Below, in pieces: positions 43,773-52,373 of a DNA stretch of 64,000 nt. The notes beneath the pieces are model-generated. The model saw only the letters and a list, made by a program, of their open reading frames with translations. It had not been told where the DNA came from and did not search any database. The translations under genes and the position numbers were made by a program. Position 1 is the stretch's first letter, and each line of letters begins with the position of its first letter. This DNA comes from Vreelandella malpeensis (lineage in GTDB: Bacteria; Pseudomonadota; Gammaproteobacteria; Pseudomonadales; Halomonadaceae): positions 372,001 to 436,000 of the forward strand of contig NZ_WHVL01000001.1 of assembly GCF_020622355.1 (NCBI RefSeq), read 5' to 3'.

Positions 43773-46334
43773 ATGAACGAATATAAACGCGCCTACAGCG
43801 CTTGGCCGGCCGTGATTCTCGGGGTCGTGCTCGCCCTTGCGGGTCTGGCGCTGGCCGTGGGCGGCGGCAAACTATTGAGCCTGGGCGGCAGCGCCTACTA
43901 TCTGATCGCCGGTATCGCCGTGCTGGCCACGGGCATTCTGCTCGCGCTGCGCAAGGGCACGGCACTTTGGCTGTACGCTGCCACCCTGCTGGCGACCCTT
44001 GTCTGGGCGCTGTGGGAAGTGGGCCTGGACTGGTGGCAGCTGGTACCACGGGTGGCCATCCCGTGTCTGATTGCCATCGTCATGCTGCTGCCCTGGTGGC
44101 GCAAGCCGCTGCATTCACGTGCCGGAAGCCTGGCGTTGGGGCTTGGGGTGATTGCCTCTATCGCGGTGGCGATTGCCAGCCAATTCACGTCGCCTGGTGT
44201 GGTCGAAGGCTCGCTTGCCGATAACCGCGCCAACGCCGAGGCCAACCCCGCCCAGGTCGCCGGTGACGACTGGGCCGCTTACGGCGGCACCAACGCTGGC
44301 ACCCACTACTCGTCGCTCGATCAGATCACGCTCGATAATATCGATAAGCTCGAGGAAGTCTGGCGCATCCAGACCGGCGATGAGCCCGGCCCCGACGCGC
44401 CGCCGGAGATTACCAATCAGAACACGCCGCTGAAGGTCAACGACCACCTCTATATATGCACCTCGCACAGCCGCGCCATGGCGCTGTCGCCGGAAACCGG
44501 CGAAACGATCTGGGAGTTCGACCCCGAGATCAGCACCCAAGGCGCCGAGAACTTCTCCAACTGGGCGCACATGACCTGTCGCGGGCTCGCCTACTTCGAC
44601 GCGGCCAACTATTCCGGCAACGATGTCGATAACGATGCCGATAACAACGTCAACAGCGAGTCGAATGACGTCACGAACAGCAATGTCGCCGACGATGAGC
44701 GTCCCGCACCTTCGCTCTTGTTCGCCGAGCGCGACGCTTTCACCATCGACGTGGCGATCCTCGAGTGGCTGAGCTTCCCGACGGCCACCCAAGATGATGC
44801 CGCGCCGATGCTGAGCCAGACCGATGTGATGTGCCCGCGCCGGCTCTATCTGCCCACGGCGGACGCCCGCCTGATCGCGCTCGACGCCGACACCGGCAAG
44901 CCCTGCGAAGGCTTTGGTGAAAGTGGCGAAGTGGATCTGACGCAAAACATCGGCGGCTTCGATCCGGGCGGCTACTACTCTACCTCACCGCCCACCGTGA
45001 CCGAGAACCTGGTGATCCTGGGCGGTCACGTGACCGATAACAGCTCGGTTGACGAGCCTTCTGGGGTGATTCGCGCGTTCGATGTGCGCACCGGGGAGCT
45101 CGTCTGGAACTGGGACAGTGGCAACCCGAATGAAACCGCCCCCATCGCCGACGACGAAACCTACACTCGCAACTCGCCCAACGTCTGGGCGCCGATCAGC
45201 GTCGACGAGGAGCTGGGGCTCGTCTATCTGCCCATGGGTAACGCCACGCCGGACCAGTTCGGTGCCAACCGCAGCGAAGACGATGAAACCTACAGCGCGG
45301 GGCTCGTGGCGCTCGAGCTCGAGACCGGCCAGGTCGCCTGGGTCTACCAGTTCGTTCACCACGATCTGTGGGACATGGACATGCCCGCCCAGCCAGTGCT
45401 GATCGATCTAAACACCGCCGAAGGCGTGCAGCCTGCGGTCATCCAGCCCACCAAGCAGGGCAGCCTCTACGTGCTGAACCGGGAAACCGGCGAGGCGATC
45501 GTACCGATCGAAGAAGTGCCCGTCCCCCAAGGCGCGGTAGAAGGCGACTGGACCGCAGAAACCCAGCCGCGATCACAGCTGAACCTGTTGCCCGACCCGC
45601 TCACCGAGCGCGACATGTGGGGTGCCACGCCGTTCGATCAGATGATGTGTCGTATCCAGTTCAACTCGCTGCGCTACGAAGGCCAGTACACGCCGCCATC
45701 GCTCGAGGGCAGCATCATCTACCCGGGTAACGTCGGCGTGATGAACTGGGGCGGTGTTGCGGTCGACCCCGAGCGTCAGACGCTATTTACCGGCGCCAAG
45801 TATCTCGCCTTCGTTTCCCGCCTGATACCGCGCGAGGAAGTGGAAGACGAGCAGGGCTCGGCCAGCGAACAGGGGCTTCAGCCCAACGCCGGCGCCCCCT
45901 ACGCCGTCGAACTCGGCCCGCTCTTGTCGATCTTCAACCTGCCCTGCCAGGCGCCCTCCTGGGGTGACGTGGCCGGTATCGATCTGCAAAACGCCGAGGT
46001 GGTCTGGAAGCATCCCAACGGCACCACCCGTGATAGCATGCCGCTGGGCCTGCCGATCGGCCTGCCGGTCGGGGTTCCGGCGCTGGGTGGCCCGCTCACC
46101 ACGGCGGGCGGCGTCACCTTCATGAGCGGCACGCTGGATCAGTACCTGCGCGGCTACAACCATGAAACCGGTGAAGAGATCTTCAAGGCACGCCTGCCCG
46201 CCGGCGGCCAAGCAACGCCCATGACTTATACCGGCGCCGACGGCCGCCAGTACGTGGTAATCAGCGCCGGCGGTCACGGCACCTTCGGCACCAAAATGGG
46301 CGACTACGTGATCGGCTACGCGCTGCCACAGTAA
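43773..46334 (+). CDS. gcd: PQQ-dependent membrane-bound glucose dehydrogenase
   Basis: An 853-residue quinoprotein with five N-terminal TM segments (about 10-140) and a periplasmic eight-bladed PQQ propeller. It oxidises glucose to gluconolactone and feeds ubiquinone. Family landmarks are DWAAYGGTNAGTHYSSLDQI, NQNTPLKVNDHLYICT, ALSPETGETIWEFDPEI, NVWAPISVDEELGLVYLPMGN, FVHHDLWDMDMPAQPVL and GGQATPMTYTGADGRQYVV. Compared with E. coli Gcd there is an extra D/N-rich stretch of about 55 residues (279-350). It is convergent with a PqqU-like receptor gene and no pqq synthesis genes are in the window. Confidence 0.94.
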   Translation: MNEYKRAYSAWPAVILGVVLALAGLALAVGGGKLLSLGGSAYYLIAGIAVLATGILLALRKGTALWLYAATLLATLVWALWEVGLDWWQLVPRVAIPCLIAIVMLLPWWRKPLHSRAGSLALGLGVIASIAVAIASQFTSPGVVEGSLADNRANAEANPAQVAGDDWAAYGGTNAGTHYSSLDQITLDNIDKLEEVWRIQTGDEPGPDAPPEITNQNTPLKVNDHLYICTSHSRAMALSPETGETIWEFDPEISTQGAENFSNWAHMTCRGLAYFDAANYSGNDVDNDADNNVNSESNDVTNSNVADDERPAPSLLFAERDAFTIDVAILEWLSFPTATQDDAAPMLSQTDVMCPRRLYLPTADARLIALDADTGKPCEGFGESGEVDLTQNIGGFDPGGYYSTSPPTVTENLVILGGHVTDNSSVDEPSGVIRAFDVRTGELVWNWDSGNPNETAPIADDETYTRNSPNVWAPISVDEELGLVYLPMGNATPDQFGANRSEDDETYSAGLVALELETGQVAWVYQFVHHDLWDMDMPAQPVLIDLNTAEGVQPAVIQPTKQGSLYVLNRETGEAIVPIEEVPVPQGAVEGDWTAETQPRSQLNLLPDPLTERDMWGATPFDQMMCRIQFNSLRYEGQYTPPSLEGSIIYPGNVGVMNWGGVAVDPERQTLFTGAKYLAFVSRLIPREEVEDEQGSASEQGLQPNAGAPYAVELGPLLSIFNLPCQAPSWGDVAGIDLQNAEVVWKHPNGTTRDSMPLGLPIGLPVGVPALGGPLTTAGGVTFMSGTLDQYLRGYNHETGEEIFKARLPAGGQATPMTYTGADGRQYVVISAGGHGTFGTKMGDYVIGYALPQ

Positions 46335-46369
46335 TCCCCTTCCCTGGCCGTGCATGACGCATGGCCTTC

Positions 46370-46409
46370 AAAACAAGACGGGCAGCCCTTGGGCTGCCCG
46401 TCTTGTTTT
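46370..46409. terminator. Bidirectional terminator between gcd and the PqqU-like receptor
   Basis: A perfect 19-bp stem, AAAACAAGACGGGCAGCCC against GGGCTGCCCGTCTTGTTTT, with a 2-nt loop. The A and T ends make it usable from both convergent genes. Confidence 0.92.
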
Positions 46410-46425
46410 ACTGCATTCAAGCGAC

Positions 46426-48477
46426 TTAGAACGCAAGTTCCACGCCGGCGTAGACGCTGCGCCCCGGCGCCGGTTCGAAATAGCGCCCGAAGGTGCCGTT
46501 GAGGCGCGTATTGTCGTAGTACTCGCGATCGAACAGGTTGCGAAGCCCCACGTAGGCGCTCAGGTTCGACGCCTCGCTCAGCTGCCAGCCATCGCCCACG
46601 CGAAGGTTCACCAGCCAGTAGCTCTCCACCTCAACCTCGTTGGCGTTGTCGGCCAGCAGATCCCCGACGTACTGCGTCTCAAGGGTGGCGAAACGCTCGC
46701 CCATGCCCTGCCAGGTGAGTTGGCTGATCCAGGTTCGCTCGGCAAGCCCGGGAATGCGGTTGCCGTCGAAACGCGCCTCGCCGCTTTGGAACTCGTCGAA
46801 ATCGTAGCGCGCCAGGGTCAAGGCGCTGTCCAGTCGCCAGGCATCGGCGAACTGCCAGCCAAGCGATAGCTCCACTCCGTCGCGGTCGGTATTGCCCGCG
46901 TTCTGGTAGAAGGTGCGCCCGCCCTCATCTAAGGGCACCAGCTCGTCGCGCACGCGTACCGAGAAAAGCGCCAGATCATAATCCAGCGCAAGTGGTGCTA
47001 CGTAGCCGCGAAGCCCGACCTCGCGATTCCAGGATTTCTGCGGCTCCACGGCCGGGTTGAAGCCGCCGCCAGCCGGGTTGGCGAACTCGGCAAAGGTGGG
47101 CGTCTCGAAGGCCGTGCCGGTGTTGATGTAGGCCTGATGCTGGGGCCGGTAGCGATAGCTCAAGCCTGCAGAGCCGCTCCATTCGTTGAAGGTCTGGTCG
47201 CCGCTTTGATCGCCATCGTCGAAATAGCGATCATCCACCTTGAGCTCGACCCGGTCGAAGCGCGCTCCGAGCGACAGCGTGAGCTGATCCGTCAGGCCAA
47301 GATCCCCTTGGGCAAACACGCCGGTAGAGGTCGCGGTCTGTTTCTCATCCGCCACCTGTTCGCCGACCGCCCCGAACGCACTGACGTCGTTGCGAAACCG
47401 GTCGTCCTGCTGGCGGGCGACGTCCACGCCGACGATGTAATCTAGCGGCAGCGCCCCCAGCGCGATGGATTGGTGATACTCACCGCTCGCCCCGAAATAG
47501 TCGCGATCATAGCCCAGCCGGCTGTCGCCCACGTAGGGCAGCTGCTGCTCGAAATTTCGGCGGGCATAGAAGCCTTTCACGTAGAGCTCGCCGGGGCCCG
47601 CACTGAGATCTTCGTACTGCAGACCGAGAACCTGCTGGTCCACGTTCTGGTGGGCATCCAGCGCGACCGAATTGGGCGCCGCCTGGTCGCGGCCGCGGGC
47701 GACTTCCCGAGCGTTGAGCGCGCCGGGGTCTTCCGAGCGCGGGTTTTCCAGCAGATTCACGATCGCCGTCAACGCCCGCTCGCTGCCAAGCTCGCGACGA
47801 AGTTTGGCGTTGAGCAGGTACTTCTCGGTGGAGCTCTGCTCGCGGTAACCGTCCACGTTCAAGCCGGAAAGACTCACGTGGTGGGACCACTCGCCGTTTT
47901 GACCGCCGTTTTGAAGCGAGAGTTTCTGGTAGCCGTCGCTGCCCGCCTCGACCCGCACTCTGGAGCCTGGATCGCTGCGCCCGTCGGCAGTGGTGATGTC
48001 GATCACCCCGCCGGCGGCGTTGCCGTATAGCACCGAAGAAGGCCCGCGAATCACCTCGATGCGCTCGGCGCTGTCGAGATCGATGGCATCGAGCGCCGCC
48101 TGACCGTCCGGCAGTGTGTAGGGAATGCCATCCACGCGCACGACAATGCCGCGCACCCCGAACGGCGCCCGCGCGCCGAAGCCGCGAATGGCGATGCGCT
48201 GACCCTGGGCGAAGTTGTCGCGGTTCTGCAGAAAGACCCCCGGCACGCGTGACAGCGACTCGTCCAGACGCACCCGCTGCTGCCCTTGGCCGATCGCCTC
48301 CCCGTCGAGGATCGAGATGGCCGCCGGCGTCGCGTAGAGCTCCCGCGAGAGGCGGGGGGCGCTCACTTCGATAGGCGCGAGTACGGTCGCATCGGCAGTG
48401 GCGGGGGCCTGCGCCAGCGCCGGGGCGCTCGCAGTGACGCCGAGCAGCAGCACGGAGGATGACAAACGCTTGTCCAT
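46426..48477 (-). CDS. TonB-dependent receptor, PqqU/YncD-like
   Basis: A 683-residue outer-membrane receptor. The start at 48477 (MDKRLSSSVLLLGVTASAPALAQ) is a normal signal peptide; the longer frame begins at a TTG. It follows E. coli YncD (PqqU) region by region: ELYATPAAISILDGEAI, LSRVPGVFLQNRDNFAQGQRIAIRGFGAR, VRVDGIPYTLPDGQ, VIRGPSSVLYGNAAGGVIDITT, TAFETPTFAEF and the end GRYFEPAPGRSVYAGVELAF. E. coli PqqU imports the cofactor PQQ. Convergence with gcd, a PQQ enzyme, supports the same role here. Confidence 0.85.
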   Translation of the reverse strand: MDKRLSSSVLLLGVTASAPALAQAPATADATVLAPIEVSAPRLSRELYATPAAISILDGEAIGQGQQRVRLDESLSRVPGVFLQNRDNFAQGQRIAIRGFGARAPFGVRGIVVRVDGIPYTLPDGQAALDAIDLDSAERIEVIRGPSSVLYGNAAGGVIDITTADGRSDPGSRVRVEAGSDGYQKLSLQNGGQNGEWSHHVSLSGLNVDGYREQSSTEKYLLNAKLRRELGSERALTAIVNLLENPRSEDPGALNAREVARGRDQAAPNSVALDAHQNVDQQVLGLQYEDLSAGPGELYVKGFYARRNFEQQLPYVGDSRLGYDRDYFGASGEYHQSIALGALPLDYIVGVDVARQQDDRFRNDVSAFGAVGEQVADEKQTATSTGVFAQGDLGLTDQLTLSLGARFDRVELKVDDRYFDDGDQSGDQTFNEWSGSAGLSYRYRPQHQAYINTGTAFETPTFAEFANPAGGGFNPAVEPQKSWNREVGLRGYVAPLALDYDLALFSVRVRDELVPLDEGGRTFYQNAGNTDRDGVELSLGWQFADAWRLDSALTLARYDFDEFQSGEARFDGNRIPGLAERTWISQLTWQGMGERFATLETQYVGDLLADNANEVEVESYWLVNLRVGDGWQLSEASNLSAYVGLRNLFDREYYDNTRLNGTFGRYFEPAPGRSVYAGVELAF

Positions 48478-48674
48478 GGAATCTCGTCTTGTGAGCAATG
48501 AAGGGAAAAGCCGTGGCTCAAGGGTAGCCCTTAATGCCGCCTCGAACGATACCTTGGATCAAATCGAGGTCGATGCCGCGTAGATGCAAATGACTCGCAC
48601 AGCGCGCGGCCAATAGCTACACTTTCAGGTGTCAGACGACAGGTAGTGATTTCGCCGCAAGCAAAGGAGGCTTT

Positions 48675-48848
48675 ATGGCACTGACCGCCACCGACCCGAT
48701 CAAGATGATTTTCGCCGTTCTGCTGCCGCCGCTGGGCGTCTTTCTGGAGGTGGGATTGAAGGGCCACTTCTGGCTCAATATCCTGCTGACGCTGTTTGGC
48801 TTCGTGCCCGGCATCATCCATGCCTTCTACGTGATCCTGAAGTACTGA
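48675..48848 (+). CDS. Pmp3/YqaE-family small membrane protein
   Basis: A 57-residue protein of the UPF0057 (Pmp3/YqaE) family: two hydrophobic helices and the conserved LPPLGVFLEVGLKGHFWLNILLT and PGIIHAFYVI segments. AAAGGAGG sits 4 nt before the ATG. Family members are membrane proteins linked to salt or cold stress and membrane potential. It stands alone between the receptor gene and a terminator. Confidence 0.92.
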   Translation: MALTATDPIKMIFAVLLPPLGVFLEVGLKGHFWLNILLTLFGFVPGIIHAFYVILKY

Positions 48849-48884
48849 TTCTGAAGTAAGTACTAGCAATTTCCTGTCTGCACC

Positions 48885-48922
48885 CGCCTCGGGGCGCCTT
48901 GACGGCGCCGTGAGGCGTTTTC
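48885..48922 (+). terminator. Terminator after the Pmp3-type gene
   Basis: CGCCTC..GGCGCC and GGCGCC..GAGGCG form a two-part stem, followed by TTTTC. Confidence 0.7.
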
Positions 48923-48925
48923 GAA

Positions 48926-50206
48926 TCAGCCCTGTTCACCGGGCGAGAGCTCCGTTCCCTCTTCCAGGCGCTGGCCTTCGCTGCGGGCGATGATCGAGGT
49001 GCCCACCAGGTCCCCGGTCACGTTGAGCGCCGTCGCCCCCATGCCGACCAAGGCATCGATGGCGGTCAGAAGCCCGACCACCTCGATGGGTAGTCCCACC
49101 TGGGTGAACACCGTGGAGATCATGATGATGCCCGCCCCGGGTACACCCGCGGTCCCCACGGACACCAGGGTACCGATCAGCACGATCTGCACCATACTGG
49201 CGAAATCCAGCGGCACGCCGATCACGTTGGCGGCGAACACTGCAGAGATCGCGATGCGAATCGCCGCACCGTCCATGTTCATGGTCGCTCCCAAGGGCAG
49301 GCTGAAGCCATAGATGCTTTTCGGAATGCCCAGGCGCTGGGCAGCGTTCACCGTGAGCGGCAGTGTCCCGGAGCTGCTTTGGGTGGCAAAGGCGGTGACC
49401 ACCGGTGCCCGCGCCTCACGAAAGAAACTCGATAGCGTCACGCCGAACAGGCGCATCGCCACGCAGTAGAGCATTAGTTGCACCGCCAGCGCCGCATACA
49501 GCACCAGCACCATATCACCCAAGGCCAGTAGCGTTGCGAGCCCCTGCTGGCTCACGGTGCCTGCGACGATGGCGAACACCCCGATCGGCACGTAATGAAG
49601 CACGCCGGCCATGACCTTGAGGGTCAGGTCGTTGAGCGCCTCGACCACTCCATAGAGGCGCTCCCCTGCCGCTTGCTGGGCAGGCGTGCGACGCATCCGG
49701 GCAAGGGCGATCCCGAACACCAGCGCCGTGAAGATGATGCCCAGCATGTTGAGTTCGGTGAAGGCGCCGAACAGGTTGTCCGGCACGATGTTCAAGAGGG
49801 CATTGACCACCCCTGGGTTGTCGGGCACCGAAAAGTCCATGCTCTCGTCCGGTACGGTGCGGCTGCCGGGGTTCAGGAGGGTGGCCACCGCAAGCCCCAC
49901 CACGATCGCGAAGGCCGACGAGGCCAGGTAATAGGCCAGTACCTTGACGCTGATACGCCCGACGCTTCCCTCCTGAGTCTGGTTCACCCCCACCATCAGG
50001 GTGAACAGCACGATCGGCACGATCAGGAAGGTCAAGAGGCGCAGCAACAAATCGCCCAAGGGGGCAAGCCAGGTGGCGATCCACTCGCCGCCGATGAGTC
50101 CCACCACCACGCCGAGCATGAGCGCGAGGGTGATGCGCAGTATCAATGAAGCGCGCAGATATCCCTTTAATAGGGTCGTCATGAGGGCCGTCACGAGAGT
50201 GGTCAT
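48926..50206 (-). CDS. Dicarboxylate/amino acid:cation symporter (DAACS family)
   Basis: A 426-residue GltP/DctA-type symporter. Signature elements are the serine-rich hairpin TAFATQSSSGTLPLTV, the binding motif GATMNMDGAAI and the second hairpin GTAGVPGAGIIMI. It imports aspartate, glutamate or C4-dicarboxylates with Na+ or H+. It lies 127 bp downstream of the TTT system D tctA on the same strand, so it may be part of that unit. Confidence 0.92.
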   Translation of the reverse strand: MTTLVTALMTTLLKGYLRASLILRITLALMLGVVVGLIGGEWIATWLAPLGDLLLRLLTFLIVPIVLFTLMVGVNQTQEGSVGRISVKVLAYYLASSAFAIVVGLAVATLLNPGSRTVPDESMDFSVPDNPGVVNALLNIVPDNLFGAFTELNMLGIIFTALVFGIALARMRRTPAQQAAGERLYGVVEALNDLTLKVMAGVLHYVPIGVFAIVAGTVSQQGLATLLALGDMVLVLYAALAVQLMLYCVAMRLFGVTLSSFFREARAPVVTAFATQSSSGTLPLTVNAAQRLGIPKSIYGFSLPLGATMNMDGAAIRIAISAVFAANVIGVPLDFASMVQIVLIGTLVSVGTAGVPGAGIIMISTVFTQVGLPIEVVGLLTAIDALVGMGATALNVTGDLVGTSIIARSEGQRLEEGTELSPGEQG

Positions 50207-50333
50207 GTCGCTGATCCTTCCTATGGAGTTCCCCTGGCTCGAGCCCAGGCAGGCCCGCCGCTAGGCGGGCCGAGGAAGAAAGGATAACGAAAAGCGCCGC
50301 CGGGCGCCCGCCCGGCGAACGCCTCGGCGTGTA

Positions 50334-51827
50334 TCAGGCGCGTCGGCGCCAGCAGCTTCGCACCAGGCGTGGGGCGATGGAGAGCAGTAGCAGCGCCAGA
50401 AAGAGCAGCGTGATGGGACGGTCCAGCACGAAGGCCAGGTTCCCGCCGCTGATCTGCATGCTGCGCACGAGCTCCCCTTCCGCCATGCCGCCTACCAGCA
50501 GCCCCACCACGGTGGCGGCCACCGGAAAGCCGTAGAGTCGCATCAGCCATCCGACGATGCCGGCGGCGACCACGGTGATCGGCCCCACCATGTTGCCGGT
50601 GATGGTGTAGGCACCGACGACGGAAAGCACCATGACCACGGGAATCATCAATCGCAGAGACACCTTGACGATATACCCCGCCACGAAGATGAACCCCAGC
50701 CCCACCACCAGCAGCAACAGCGCCTGGGCCATGTTGCCCAGGATCAAGGCGTAGACGATATCGGTGTTCTCGCGAATGAAGCGCGGCCCGCCGGTGACGT
50801 TGTGCAACGCGAAGGCGCTCAAGAGCACCGCGGTACCCGCTCCGCCGGGCAGTCCCAGCGCCAGCAGGGTGATCATAGACCCGCCCTCGGAGCTGCTGTT
50901 GGCGGATTCCGCGGCGATCAGCCCGTCCGGGTTGCCTTGGCCGAAGGACGCGGGCTCCTTGGACTGGCGCTTCGCCGTGGCGTAGGCCGCCAGGTTGGCG
51001 ATACTGGCGCCGACCCCGGGGATGGCCCCGATCAAGGCCCCCATGGCGCCGCCTCGCAGCATCTGCAACGGCCTCGCCAGGGCATGCCCCATGCCCGAGA
51101 GGATATCGCCAAAGCGCACGGTGCGCTGCTGCTGGTCGTCGACGATGTAGCGCCGCCCCACCAGGTTGAAAAGCTCTGAGGCGGCGAAGAAGCCGATGAG
51201 GGCGGGAATGACCGGCACGCCGTCGAGTAGGTACATGCTGCCGAAGGTGCCGCGCATCTGCCCGGCGTCGCTGTAGCCCACGGTGCTGATCAAGATGCCT
51301 AGGGTACCTGCCGCCAGCCCCTTGGCGACGCTGGCATCGTTGAGCACGGCGATAAGCGTGATGCCCCAGAGCGCGATGACCAGCATCTCTGTCGGGCCCA
51401 GCTTCAACACCCAATGGGACACCGACTGCACCGTCAGCAGCAATAACAGGTAGCCGACCAGGGTCCCCAGCACCGAGGCCATCAGGCCAATGCCGAGCGC
51501 CTGGGCATGGCGTCCTTGACGAGCCATCGGGTAGCCGTCGAAGGCGGTGGCCACCGACGAGGAGGTACCGGGAATGTTCATCATGATGGCGGGAATCGCC
51601 CCGCCAAAGCCGCCCCCGGTGAAGATTGCGGTGAGAAACAGGATCGCCGGCAAGAAATCCATGTAGAGAGTAGCGGGCAGAAAGACCGCCATGGCGATCG
51701 AGATGGAAAGCCCGGGAATGGCGCCGAAGAAGAGGCCGATGAGCAGTCCCGGCGGCACCACCCACCACGCTGCCGGCGTACTGGCGAGAAGCTCCACCGC
51801 TCCCTGGAAAGCCTGGGTATCGATCAT
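50334..51827 (-). CDS. tctA: TTT transporter large membrane subunit TctA (system D)
   Basis: A 497-residue TctA-family protein. MIDTQAFQGAVELL at 51827 is the family-like start, 11 bp after tctB; the longer reading overlaps tctB. Loops GAIPGLSISIAMAVFLP and AIPGVGASIANLAAYATAKR are present, and LGLPGGAGTAVLLSAFALHNVTGGP near residue 310. Controlled, most likely, by the divergent HutC-type regulator rather than by the aldarate operator. Substrate unknown. Confidence 0.92.
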   Translation of the reverse strand: MIDTQAFQGAVELLASTPAAWWVVPPGLLIGLFFGAIPGLSISIAMAVFLPATLYMDFLPAILFLTAIFTGGGFGGAIPAIMMNIPGTSSSVATAFDGYPMARQGRHAQALGIGLMASVLGTLVGYLLLLLTVQSVSHWVLKLGPTEMLVIALWGITLIAVLNDASVAKGLAAGTLGILISTVGYSDAGQMRGTFGSMYLLDGVPVIPALIGFFAASELFNLVGRRYIVDDQQQRTVRFGDILSGMGHALARPLQMLRGGAMGALIGAIPGVGASIANLAAYATAKRQSKEPASFGQGNPDGLIAAESANSSSEGGSMITLLALGLPGGAGTAVLLSAFALHNVTGGPRFIRENTDIVYALILGNMAQALLLLVVGLGFIFVAGYIVKVSLRLMIPVVMVLSVVGAYTITGNMVGPITVVAAGIVGWLMRLYGFPVAATVVGLLVGGMAEGELVRSMQISGGNLAFVLDRPITLLFLALLLLSIAPRLVRSCWRRRA

Positions 51828-51838
51828 GGCATGGGCTC

Positions 51839-52306
51839 CTAGAAAAGCAGGGTAGGAAGACGAACGTTGAGCAGATGCACGAAGACGAGGGTCACGCCGG
51901 TGGCCACCAGCGCGGCCACCACGAGAAGCCGCCATCCACGGCGCTCGCCCTGCAGGTAGAGCGCGAGGGCCACGAAGACCATACTGCCCAGATCGAACCC
52001 GGTGACGGGTAACAGTGCCACGTAGAGCGCCAGCAGCACGATGAACAACAGCGTTTCCCGGGTCACGGCCTGATGGGCATCGACGACCTCACCGCCCTGG
52101 CGATACCAGTCGATGACCTTGGTGCCCGCCCCGATGGTCAGTGCCGCGATTCCGATCCCGGCCACGGGAATCACCAGCATCCAGTCCGTCGCCCTCCGGG
52201 CGTCGGCATACACGCCGTGGGCGTAGAACAAAAAGGCGCCCGCAAGCGCCAGGGAAAACAGGACGTTACCCCAAGGAAACGTCCGTGAAAGAGATGACGA
52301 CGCCAT
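51839..52306 (-). CDS. tctB: TTT transporter small membrane subunit TctB (system D)
   Basis: A 155-residue protein with four hydrophobic segments, between tctC and tctA. ATG at 52306 has AGAGG 9 nt upstream; a second ATG at 52312 is only 3 nt from it. Assignment rests on topology and position. Confidence 0.84.
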   Translation of the reverse strand: MASSSLSRTFPWGNVLFSLALAGAFLFYAHGVYADARRATDWMLVIPVAGIGIAALTIGAGTKVIDWYRQGGEVVDAHQAVTRETLLFIVLLALYVALLPVTGFDLGSMVFVALALYLQGERRGWRLLVVAALVATGVTLVFVHLLNVRLPTLLF

Positions 52307-52334
52307 GTCCATCGGCCTCTTGAAACGGTGAACG

Positions 52335-52373
52335 GTAGGACTACTTAGTAGGACTACTTGGCAGGACTACTTG
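52335..52373. repeat. 13-bp tandem triplication spanning the tctC (system D) stop codon
   Basis: Three units in a row: GTAGGACTACTTA (52335), GTAGGACTACTTG (52348) and GCAGGACTACTTG (52361). The tctC stop lies in the last; because the unit is 13 bp, the copies offer a stop in each reading frame downstream. Confidence 0.88.

Noticed and set aside
50221-51768. A 515-codon minus-strand frame overlapping tctA of system D
   Set aside because: The other minus-strand frame gives an unmistakable TctA; this one is Arg/Gly-rich shadow sequence.
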